From contig NW_025335468.1 of NCBI RefSeq assembly GCF_004798865.1, positions 5,805,284-5,869,283 of the forward strand: a DNA stretch of 64,000 bases, in the 5' to 3' direction. The first letter of the stretch is position 1. Every line of letters begins with the position of its first letter. Of the stretch, positions 35,061 through 44,900 are shown in pieces. The notes under the pieces are model-generated. The model was not told the origin of the DNA. It searched no databases and saw only the letters and a program-made list of their open reading frames with translations. The position numbers and the translations under genes are program-made. The DNA is from Varanus komodoensis. Taxonomy: Eukaryota > Chordata > Lepidosauria > Squamata > Varanidae.

Positions 35061-37719
35061 GCTGAGGTAGCCAAATGAACTCATAGGGCTAGAAGAGTTC
35101 AAACTATGACCACCAGGGTCAGCTTTGTAATTTAGAGCACAGTGTATGAGCGAGAGCAGTAAAGTTTCTGCAAAACAAATACCCAGATATTGTGTTCAAG
35201 CCCCAACCAGTGGATGGGAAATGCAGAAATTCAGTCAATTGCTTCATTAGTCAAAGGGAGGAATCTCTTCTTGATCTCGAATAAAATGTATTCTATGTAT
35301 GAGCAACGTTTCTCTGTTCAAAGATGCATAGGATTGCTCTCTTAACTTACCGTAGTGTGTAATACCCAGACCTTACAGATCACCTCAAGAACATGGAAAT
35401 GCGGTGGGAGTAGCATGACACGAATGAAATCTGAAGTCTTTGACTACCAGCTGTCTTCTCTGGCTGCTAGAGAAAATAAAAGAACAGAAAAGCATTTGGT
35501 GAAACTAAATGGGCCACTTCAGATATTAAATGAAGGGAGGGTATGTTCTACTCATATAGACCATTTCAAGGTGTATCATCTTATTTTGCTGTTTTGTGCT
35601 TGATTTAGTTCTCACACCCCAAGGTCACTTTTGCCTGCTAGCTCTGACATTATTAAAAACCACTCAGATATAAATAAAGCACAGTGAGCCAAGATTTCCT
35701 GGTTCATCTAACAATGTGCCCAACTTGCACCTCTCACCAACAGCTGTCTTTTTCCTGTTTAATTAAAATTCTGTCTCCCCACCCTATCCCTGTCCATGTA
35801 GATTTCATTTCATCTCCATACCACAGGGCTGCAGTTTCTAGGCTTGGAAAGGAAAAGTGTCATTTGTTGATGCTCAGTGAATCCTGGTGGCCTTGATGAA
35901 CCGCAGCCAAGATCTGATGTACGCTGTTTTTGTTTTGTATCTTTTTTGTGCATCCTGAAACATGTAAGCTACTGTAAATATCAGTGGGATGGCTACTTAA
36001 ATCTCCTGTAAGCTAAGTTTAGCATTCAAGGATATAAAAGAATGGTGTTTGGTTTGCTCTTACTATATGAAGAACAAATACCATCACTGTCATCAGCATG
36101 CTAACTTACTACTGCATTTTTTAAAAAGACTGTGTTCATCACTTGTTATGATCATGCTCTCTTGGTTTGAATCGGTGCAGCACCAATTACTTCAGAACAG
36201 GCTTGAAGGCCACAGAAAGACCAGTCAAATCTTGTACTCTGTCTACACTACAGAAAGAGTAGTGGCAAAATTCTAATTCTTCAAGCTTCCTTGGATATTG
36301 TATAATAAAGTACTAAGCCATCAAATTCCTCAATGTACTTTGTAAGAGTGAAATTTGGACCTGTAAGCCACCTCTCCTACTTTACTATTTGATTGAAGAT
36401 CCTGGGTTCTGTTCAGTTCATTGGCTAAGTCCAGATGTAGTGTTTACTGAACTCTTAACCATGGTTAAGAAATTGGGAGTGCCAGTCAGGTTCTCATGCT
36501 CTTTTTCTACTTTGTCCACTTCACTTATGCTTTCATGCTGCTGCTTTTCTTTCCTTCTCAAACTTCTCCTCCTTTGTCTTGTTAGTTATAATTATGAATA
36601 GGATTAAGTCTGCACTGAGCTGAATATCAGCCATGGTTAACTTTAAAATATAACTTGAAACCTGCTCTGAATTGTGATACAAATGATTATACAAAGTTAC
36701 AAGGGCCGTTTTCAGCTTGGTGCTGATGCTGGGGCTATGCATATGTAGTAGCAAAATGTGGTGGGTGCAAAATGGAGATTCAAATATGGGTTGAGCCCCT
36801 TAGGTTGTGGAAAATTTGGGCCAGTGGTGCAGAAAGAGGAGGCTGTGTTGTTGTGTAGATGGCTAAGGGAAGTGGGCAAGTGTGGGTCTGGAGAGGTCAG
36901 AGAAGCAGTACATGGCAGCAGATAGACTGCCTTTCAGTGTAAGATTTGAAATTACCAGCCTAATGCTTGTCTGTAGTTCTCTGATGACCTTTAACCCAGC
37001 ACATTCTTCCCTTTTTAGCATTTCTTTTCCTTCCCTTTTAAAGAAGTATTTTCAGCCAGTATGATGATAGGTGTGAAATGCACAATGCATTCCAATATGG
37101 CTCCATTGTTTTGCTGCTCTGCAAATGGAAGAACAGCAGTGCAAGCAGAGTCACTTCCTCTGAAATAATTTCTGAAAGTCTAATGAGCAGAGAACGACTT
37201 TGCTTTCTCTCATCATGGTTCTGTTCTAAACACATAGTAACAAGTTGGCTATGAAGCATATGGAAATGTCAGAATATCATTACCTCAAATAGTTTCTTTG
37301 CAGTGAAATGATCTTTCTCTTCCACATCATTTGAGAAGCAGGAAGGTTTGCATTATGTTGACAGTGTACATTTTCTTGCTCTCTAACTTTTGGGAGAAGA
37401 AGAAATGGCTGTCACTGATGTGAAAGGTATGGATACAGAGAATAGGCGCTTGCTTCTGAACTACCACCAACCACTGTGGCCTTGGAAGTCTCACTGACTA
37501 GCTCAGCGCCTGCTTCCTAAGAGTGAAACCTGGGCAATGGTTACCTGGTCAAACATTGTCTTCATGTTTCCAAACTTGCCTTGATCAGTCAGTCAAAGCT
37601 GAAGTTCATGAGGGACAAGCAGGAACCTACTTACTACGTAGGATGTGCACATCCCTGATTAAAACAATGGGGAGATGAAAGTTTTGCAAATATAAAATTG
37701 GGGCAATGTGAATGCAGTG
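35061..37719. other. Unique sequence, no gene recognised
   Basis: No repeat or coding signature strong enough to name. All open frames are under 85 codons and lack domains. Confidence 0.5.
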
Positions 37720-38133
37720 CAGAGAGTCCCTAGGTTATGAGTGAATTCCATTCCTGAGAAAATGGAACTTGATCTTTAAATCATAATTGTATGTAATCTG
37801 GATTATGTATAGTTGGCTCTTCACATTTGCAAGGGTTAGGGGTGCAGGACCCCGTGAAAGTGGAAAAGCCGTGAATATCTCCACCCACCCCCATCCCAAT
37901 TCACCAGTATGGTCTCTTTGCAGCAAGGAAATGTTGGAAGGATTTCCCTCTCTGGATGTGCGGGGCAGGAAGACTTTGGAGGCCTCCCTCTCTCTCCTTT
38001 GACCCTGTCTCTCTATAGGGACAGTTTTCCACATTGTGTGTGTGCGTGTGTAGAAATTAATAGGTTTTATGCTAGTTTGTTTGTAAGTACGGGTTGTTCA
38101 TAACTCAGATGTCCATAACTTGGGGACTGCTTG
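37720..38133. mobile_element. Tigger/mariner-like DNA transposon remnant (outer)
   Basis: The left end reads AGAGAGTCCCTAGGTTATGA and the right end, reverse-complemented, reads CAAGCAGTCCCCAAGTTATG. They match at most positions as terminal inverted repeats of the 'CAGTCCCCAAGTTACGAAC' type known from Tigger-like elements. The total of about 414 bp includes a second nested element. The flanks are too decayed to show a clear TA duplication. Confidence 0.6.
37810..38080. mobile_element. Second Tigger-like element nested in the first
   Basis: It starts right after a TA at 37809-37810: TAGTTGGCTCTTCACATTTG, then CAAGGGTTAGGGGTGCAGGA and CCCCGTGAAAGTGGAAAAGC. This is the typical left part of the vertebrate Tigger group ('CAGTTGGCCCTC..CACGGGGGTTAGGGG..GGACCCC'). 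Its right end is not clear, so 38080 is only an outer limit set by the resumption of the outer element. It is non-autonomous with no transposase. Confidence 0.55.
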
Positions 38134-38391
38134 TATTACACACAGGTGTTTACATCTGTCTAAACTTTGAAAAGCAATCACTAAGATATTTCCTATGTTT
38201 TCAGTGTGCATTTTCATGGCATTGCAAAATTCTTGGTCATCAAAAAACCTTGGTTATTGATGCAACAGGGAGAGGAGGGTGGGAGATAATGCTTTCTATA
38301 ACAGTGCCATAAATGCAGCATAGGCTGTGGATTAGGTTTAGATGCTTTGGCTGTGGATTAGGAGATCAGGGCTAAGTCTTAATTTATTATA

Positions 38392-38523
38392 GCTTCTCCA
38401 ACTGGGTGTCCTCTGGATGTTTTGGATTTCAACTCCCATCATCTCCAACCAGCACAAGAAATAGTCAGGAAGGTTAGGAGCTGTGCACTAAAATATCTAG
38501 TTAATGCTGGGATGAGGAAAACC
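38392..38523. mobile_element. Short hAT-type fold-back element, relative of the 8.2 kb copy
   Basis: CTTCTCCAACTGGGTGTCCT, CTGGATGTTTTGGATTTCAA and CTCCCATCATCTCCAACCAG match the common squamate repeat family also seen at 8186 and 49715. A weak inverted counterpart (GGAGCTGTGCACTAAAATAT) follows. Ends are approximate. Confidence 0.55.
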
Positions 38524-38528
38524 AACTT

Positions 38529-38550
38529 ATTAGCGCTTACTAGCGCTAAT
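38529..38550. repeat. Perfect 9-bp inverted repeat, 4-nt loop
   Basis: ATTAGCGCT, TACT, AGCGCTAAT. The arms pair without mismatch and contain CpG steps, which are rare in this AT-rich region. Confidence 0.9.
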
Positions 38551-39897
38551 CTTACTGAAGAATGAACGAGAGAAGCTTAGCTGAGTGATGTGGGAGAAAA
38601 TGAAGAGCCTGTAATTCGAAAACAAACAGGAAAAAAATGCAGTTAATAATCCCTAGATAAATCTTTGTTCTGCTTGAATAATAATTGGGTGGGGGAGAGT
38701 TCTTTTAGAATCTCCCTATTGCTTTTGTCTTTCAGAATAATGCATTTGGAGTAATTTCCATTCTTTTCCCACATGCATGCATAGCAGAAAAATATTTAAT
38801 TCTATGCCTGCTGGTGCCTGCTTTATGTCTAGAATGCAAATTATTTAAGTATTTGGTGGTAGCATTTCTAATTCCCATTCTTTGGCAAACTCAAATTCAC
38901 AAGTATGCAGGCACAGAAAATGGCACTGAAAGAGATTTGGGGTGTTGAACTGGATCAGACTATGCAAACCAAGGATCATAAAATAACACTCCTCTTTGTA
39001 GGAATGCTTGAATAATCCTAGTGTGTTGTTTTTTTCTTTTCACATTTTAGCCTCCAAATTTATATAATTATAGTAGATGAGTTTGCCAGCTGCCTTTCCT
39101 TACAGGCTATGTCCAATTCATAGGGATTCTTAAGTATGGTTTGCCTGGCAAAGTAATAAACGGTGCAGGAGAGCTTCTTCAGAAAATTCTACAGAAAAAG
39201 TTTTGCTATTCAGTTTCATTGCAACTGTAAGATATCCCACCCCCAACACCCCCCAGCAAAACTTTATAGAATTAACATGCTTTGTAACTAAATTGATTGC
39301 AAAGTTAAATTTACAGATTATCTGAGTGAATGCAGAGCTTATCAGTATATGCAGGCATCATGAAGAGAAGTTCATGCAGAATGAAAATCTGCATCTCAGA
39401 GGACTGATATGCTCCACAGTCAAAATGAATCTTTGTTCCAACTTTTGAAATTTTCTAAGGTGCGGTACAGACCTTGTCTACCCCTGGCTTGTCCCATGCC
39501 ACCAAGGCTGAGCTCCCAGTTTCCTTGGGCTCAGTACTTTCCCTTACAATAATAATTGAAATCCATCTGTGGAACTGGCCAGAAACACTGCTTTTTCCAC
39601 TTTTTTTTGTCCTGTTAAGTCAGTGGATTGGCTCTTGGGTTGCTGACCTTACTCGCTTAAACTGCTGCAACTGGCATACGGGTAGACCAGCCCTTAACCT
39701 CAAATGGCTAAGTTAGTTTTCCTCCTGAACCCTCTGCAGTCCAGTCCTGTAAATAGTTATGTTTTGGATCTGCCATGGAACCTTATAATCTGGTTATACT
39801 TGGTCATTTCTGGATTTGATGAAGGGTTTCTACATGCCCTTTGCTCTCGATTCTTGGGCCTTTTCCACCACTGGTTCTGGGCTCTACACTGCAAGTC

Positions 39898-39965
39898 AGC
39901 CCATAAATTTGCTGCGTTAATCTGCTATGGGAGCCCATAAATTTGCTGCATTAATCTGCTATGGG
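39898..39965. repeat. 34-bp tandem duplication, two units
   Basis: The unit begins AGCCCATAAATTTGCTGC and is repeated head to tail. The two units differ at one base (G versus A after CTGC). This suggests a recent event. Confidence 0.95.
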
Positions 39966-40329
39966 ATACAAAAAATGGGGTACTTTGTACTGTCACACAT
40001 CAGGTATTTCGATATGGCTGCTTGCAGAACTACAGGTGTGTCCTGTTAACATGGTGCCTATGCCTGCGTGCTAACACTCTCATATCATCTCTGCCTTATT
40101 TTCCAGCTTCCATCTGCAACAACCTTTACACATAATCTGCTTTTATCTTTCTGCATTCCTCTTTGAACTTGTGCACGCACTATTTCTCTCTCAGTGAACT
40201 CTGTTTGGGTCTAGCAACCTGCTGAACAAACAAAGCCATCTTCTTAATGATCTTTCCTGGATACATCTCCTCCAATCTAGCACACCCACATTTTTTCAGA
40301 ACTAACTGTTGATATCCCAGCAGAATTAC

Positions 40330-40760
40330 TGAATCCCTGGAATTCATTAAAACAAATTAATCTCTCAGATTAACAACATGCCTCATTGCTTTTGTCCTGC
40401 CTTGACTAACAACTTTTGACAAGCAAATTATTGGGTCAGTAGCCCTTGCAAGATGGAGTGAATTTAGGAAATTGGCAACAGCTTCACAGCACAAACAGCT
40501 TATTGTCATGAGAAACATGGTAGATTTGCAGGGAAGCTGAACCCAATTATCCATACCCTCCTTGGGTAATGCCAAGCTGTTGGAGGCTAATTGCATAAAG
40601 TTTGGGCCAATTTATCAAGACATTTTACGTATTTCTAAACAAAGCTTTCCCCTCATGGATTTGCTCTTCTGATTTGCAGCTTCACATTCAGATTTTCATT
40701 GTGCCTCTTGTGCTAATTACACTGCTACAACTGAATTGGCTGGCATGGGACTAATGAATA
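40330..40760. promoter_or_regulatory. Candidate conserved non-coding element
   Basis: This is non-repetitive, even-textured sequence with a high density of homeodomain-type cores: AATTCATTAAAACAAATTAA, CAAATTATTGGGTCAGTAG, GGCTAATTGCATAAAG, TGCTAATTACACTG. There is no open frame with coding character and no repeat signature. That profile is common in deeply conserved enhancers near developmental genes. Conservation cannot be tested here, so this is inference only. Confidence 0.3.
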
Positions 40761-42790
40761 AATACCTTGGTATCCTACATTATTAGGGAACGGTGTTATG
40801 AGGAGGTTTCCAAACAATTATCCTATGAGAGTTGTCATATGAAAACCAGTCAAAGCATAGCTCAGAAGCCATTGCTTTAGTTGCAACATATTGATCTGAA
40901 TCCGTTGTGTGATTCTAGTTGGTCTAACTGAGACCTTAATTAGGCTATCCATATGTTTGGGACTCCAGGATTTGCATAGAATTCCCATGACGAGAGGCTG
41001 GGACTCGGCACAGTGGTCTGCAATGTAAAGCATCTGGGTTGGCCAAGCATGGTAGAAATCCCAAGAGCCTGTACTTTTTCCTTTACTTGATCAAAAGAAA
41101 AGTGCTTTTCTGTGCTGTGCTTTAGCATAACATTTTGGAAGTGGCAAGATATTGGGGTTGGAATGATGAGCCGAGTCCCCTTCTGCAGCCCACCCTGATC
41201 TGTGCCCTTTCTGAAATGAGCCCATCATACCTGATAGCAATCCCACCTCTCCAGACTAAACAAACATTTTGAAAGTGAGTTTCAATGCTTTCAGCTTGGG
41301 ATTTGTCTATAACAACAAGTTTGTCATCTCTTGCCTTACAGAGTGTATCCTTTCCTTTCCTATTAATATTAGAAAAAAGTATATATATCTATGAAACTTA
41401 CTTTTTCTATGTCATATAGAAATTATATATGTCATATATAATCTGAAGTTCTTGCTTGTGGTTTAGAAACTCCTCGGACTGTACCTTACATTCCTTTGCA
41501 ATCACACTTTTCACTGGTCAATCCCTTTTCTTATTGTAAAAATTGTACTCAGGGTTTTGCTGCTGAGTTCTTGATTTACAGAAGGAAGTTTTTGGTACTG
41601 TGATTCAGCAAACTATATAGCTAACCTCTCAAAATAAATTCTGCATTTACCTCTGTTAGAATGTGTGTTTATAACTAAAGGTTCTATGAGTACATATTGC
41701 TGTAAAAGAGTCAACTGCATCTTTTCTAATCAACTCTGTCCTGGGGTTGTAAACACAATTAATATTTAACATAATTCTGTTTCTCTTTTGGAACAGTATG
41801 TTAAAACTTAAGTTAGAATTTTTACTGTTTGCATATGCTATCTATTTTCATTGTTACTATCTCTTCATTATTGTCAGTCATTATGGCTTAGATTCTAAGT
41901 TAGTGTTTTATGAATGGAAAAGAATGGAAGTTTTTTAATCTAGCAGAAGGTCCTACTGGTAAGAAGGAGGTGATGATTTTTTGCTGGGCCACCTTCCCGT
42001 GTAGCCTGTTCCACAGGGTCCACCAACCCAAAGGAGCAGATTTCTGGTGGGTGCAAGTGGTTGTAGGGGAACTAAGGAAAATTCCTTTCCACTGGAGACA
42101 GTGTCCCATGAGTAGAACTTCACTTAAGGGTATTGCTTTCAGCAGGAGCAAACTCAGGATCTGAGCTGCTTTATATACATAAAAGACTGAAATCCGAGTC
42201 ATGGGATTTAAAAAAAAATGGTTTGGAGTAAGACTAGATTGAATTTGCAGGTTCATCTCTTTTAGTCTCCTCCTATAAGCATGTAAGACTAATGTCCAAC
42301 TAATCATACACAGAAGGAGAAGTTCACATAAATATCTCAGCATTGCTATCAATTTTTCACACAAACAAAACTGGAGATAAATTTGGAATTTGCTGCTTTG
42401 GTAAAATGCTGCTGGAAATTTGGGGAAACTTAAGGGATGACATCCACTGTGCCTGAGTGATCTTCCTATCCCTCTCCTTTCCACACCCCCTGAATCCCCC
42501 AATCTCTTTCAAAGTGCCCCAAACCTCTGGAACAGATGTTGGGGTACACAGGGTGTTGTGAGGGAAGGGAAACCTATTCCATTTACAGTGTCTGTTCCAA
42601 CAGATATATATGATTGGATTTCACCAAAAAGTGTCGATAAGTTGTATTTTCCAGCAAATTCTTGTTCATCCCTAAGGATCAAATGAAAGTCCACTAACTG
42701 TCCTATAGAAAATGGGGTGGGGTTGCAGTGAAGAACAATTTTAACAACAGAAGAGGCTTCTAACTAAGGGAAGCTTTCTTCCCATTGATT

Positions 42791-42938
42791 AATTTATGTG
42801 TGTTCTTTTTTGTTACTTTTTATTGTGAATTTCAATAAATCAAAACAAAAACAATATAAAACCATAGAAATGAAATTAAATGAAGGATTAAAGATTTTTT
42901 ACATGAGATATGAATAACTGTGATAGCTTTATATGCAA
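42791..42938 (-). mobile_element. L1 LINE 3' end (second copy, part 1)
   Basis: Read on the minus strand this looks like the final UTR of an L1. The strand is T-rich, then has CACAATAAAAAGTAAC, an AATAAA signal at plus 42818-42823, just before the end. It aligns loosely with the outer L1 at 24.4 kb through CATGAGATATG / CATGAGATGCATG. It is separated from the coding part by the LTR-like block that follows. Confidence 0.45.
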
Positions 42939-43680
42939 TGTTTGCCCCTGTAATCTTCAGCTGCCCCAGAGTCCCCACCTCCCTGCAGCTCCCTGAACTC
43001 ACACCTTCGCTCAGAACCCCTGAACCCCAAATACTGCGGCCAGACACTGAATTCAACCCAAACATTGGGGAGAACTAATTTATTAAAAAGATTAACACAT
43101 AGGGATGGAGGGTCTAAAAACACTGCAATGCACACACCACAAGGAAGGAGAGGGAAAGGGAAACTGGAGAGCAGCACAGTACAGAATTACAAACAATCCA
43201 CTCTTGGACCCCTTGGACACAAAACAACAAAGCTAACTGCTCCTAACTCTAATGCAGAATACAATACCTAGCAGAGCCTTATCTCCAGTAAGTTAGCACA
43301 GCATCCTCCAGCAGAGCCTCCGACAGCAACAGGGAACCTCTCCCACAAAAGGAATCCTGAGCTGTCTGTGCTTCCACCACTTACCCTTCTGGGATCCATC
43401 AGATAACCCCTGGGGTGACATCTCCTGACATATTCCAGGTGAGAAGCATTTGCTCTATAGCCTGCCATTCTCCTGCTCTTCTAGGGAATGTGAAATTCCT
43501 TGTCCTTAGATGTAATTTACAGTACCTTGTGTTTTCACATTACCATCTGGCCCTCTGGCAGCCTTGGCACCTAATTCTCCTTGAATCACCACCTGGTCTA
43601 AGCAGCTCTGTGTCTAAACTACTTGTTAACTCCCTCCCTGCTGAGAGGAGCCCTGGAGGCCTTTCATTGCAGCCCCTACA
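42939..43680 (-). mobile_element. Candidate solo LTR (fossil) in the L1 3' region
   Basis: Read on the minus strand it starts TGTAGGGGCTGC and ends GGGGCAAACA (TG...CA). An AATAAA signal (plus 43079-43084) lies about 140 bases before the end, giving an R-U5-like tail. The length of about 742 bp fits an LTR. It sits between two parts of an L1. No matching short duplication is obvious at the edges, so the boundaries could be off by a few bases. No internal genes or partner LTR are present, and it looks decayed. Confidence 0.42.
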
Positions 43681-44082
43681 TATTTTATCTTAACTAAGAT
43701 ATGATTCTGTCTGTGGGCATTGTTCTATGTAGGCTTCAAGAAAGGCAGACCAAATATCCATACATATTATTCTCAGAGACCACCAGTTCAAAAACTGAAA
43801 GTACTGTTAAGTCCTCAGTCCATTGTGTTATCACTGGTGCCTGTTTGTCCTTGTAATATTAGCCTTTTAGCTGACAAAAAAGGTATGGAGAATCCATTTA
43901 TGTTGACCTTGCATTCAATTTCAAGAAGCAGGTAGACAACAATATGCCCATCAGTAAATATTGAAAAGCTTTCTGTCAAAAGGTTTATCTGTATTATTAT
44001 CTCTTCCCCAAAAGAGTCAGTCATTGGGCATTGCTAGAGCCCATTGGTAAGAGAAGCATTAGTTGTATAATACCTCTAGCAT
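43681..44082 (-). mobile_element. L1 LINE ORF2 C-terminus (second copy, part 2)
   Basis: The minus-strand reading contains Q-A-P-V-I-T-Q-W-T-E-D-L-T-V-L-S-V-F-E-L. This resembles the last portion of L1 ORF2 ('..W....P.I..W...L..L...EK'). Nucleotides match the outer L1 at 24.44-24.84 kb along the whole length (for example AGTCCTCAGTCCATTG versus GGTCCTGAATCCATTG). It is interrupted at 44082 by the Sauria SINE. Confidence 0.55.
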
Positions 44083-44434
44083 GGGGACTGCAGGTAGCGC
44101 AGTGGTTTAAGCCGCTGTGCTGCTGGGCTGGTTGATTGAAAGGTTGCCGGTTCAAATCTACACAACGGGGTGAGTTCCCGTTGCTCCATCCCAGCTCCTG
44201 CCAACCTTGCAGTTCGAAAGCATGCAAAAAATGCAAGTAGATGAAAAGGTACCACTTCGGTGGGCAGGTAACAGCGTTCTGTGCACTTCGGTGTTTAGTC
44301 ATGCTGACCACATGACCGCGGAGACTGTCTGCGGACAAACGCTGGCTCCCTCAGCCAGGAAACGGAGATGAGCACCGCCCCCTAGAGTCAGGCATGACTG
44401 GACTTAATGTCAAGGGGAAACCTTTACCTTTTTT
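44083..44434 (+). repeat. Sauria-type SINE, apparently full length (352 bp)
   Basis: The tRNA-like head has an A box TAGCGCAGTGG at 44095-44105 and a B box GGTTCAAATCT at 44149-44159. The head starts GGGGACTGCAGGTAGCGCAG. The body contains CCACATGACCGCGGAGACTG and CGCTGGCTCCCTCAGCCAGG. The 3' end reads GACTGGACTTAATGTCAAGG then GGAAACCTTTACCTTTTTT, the Bov-B LINE-type end that defines the Sauria SINE. An 11-bp duplication flanks it: ACCTCTAGCAT (44072-44082) and ACTTCTAGCAT (44435-44445), 10 of 11 matching. It is well preserved, so it is younger than most repeats here, and it is the best taxonomic marker for a squamate. Confidence 0.94.
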
Positions 44435-44445
44435 ACTTCTAGCAT

Positions 44446-44900
44446 TTAGCCACAGTTAAACCAACATAAGTTCTTGCTGAATTAGATGTAACTTAAGAGC
44501 CATCAATCCTTCTGAGATAGATACCAACATAGCAATCCAATACTTGGGCAAGATAGGATAATCCACTATTCTAGTCTTGCTTAGGATCCCATGTATCATA
44601 TTTATTGAATGATTATAGTTATTTATAAACCTGGATCATGGATCAGTATATTTGTTCACCCTTAATAAGTAGTTCCAATAAGGAAGGTGACTTTGAGGGA
44701 GCAAAAGTGGCAGAGCCAAACATAGATTTTCACGAATGTTCAGTTGTGTGTATTATATTCAGCTATAGCTGGAATACAGAAAAGTGAATGGCAAAAATTG
44801 TCATTAGCATCCACTAACTGACTCAAAATCAGCTTATCTGTTCAAGTCCACCAGACAATTGTTTTCTTACCATTTTTTAAATATGGGTTTTCCTACAGAG
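44446..44900 (-). mobile_element. L1 LINE ORF2 region (second copy, part 3)
   Basis: The plus strand continues the match to the outer L1 of the 24-28 kb nest. CTAGCATTTAGCC parallels CTAGCAATTAGCT, TTCTTGCTGAATTAG parallels TTTTTGCTGAATAAT, and GCAATCCAATACTTGGGCA parallels the region joined across the inner L1. This copy lacks the inner L1 and so shows the empty site. Its far end is vague and may reach 45.3 kb. Confidence 0.42.

Larger units (their letters stand above)
38524..42790. other. Unique sequence; hairpin, tandem duplication and CNE-like block
   Basis: No gene recognised. It holds a perfect 9-bp hairpin (38529-38550), a 34-bp tandem duplication (39898-39965) and an enhancer-like block (40330-40760). 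The longest open frame of the whole window (41900-42502, minus, 200 codons) lies here. It lacks any recognisable domain and has biased, low-information composition, so I do not call it a gene. Confidence 0.5.

Noticed and set aside
41900-42502. Longest open frame (200 codons, minus strand)
   Set aside because: No recognisable domain, an overlapping 84-codon frame on the other strand, and biased composition (many Leu, Ser). It has no plausible splice or promoter context. Most likely chance.
44083-44160. tRNA gene
   Set aside because: The A and B boxes belong to the Sauria SINE head. The sequence does not fold as a complete tRNA and is flanked by SINE body and target duplication.
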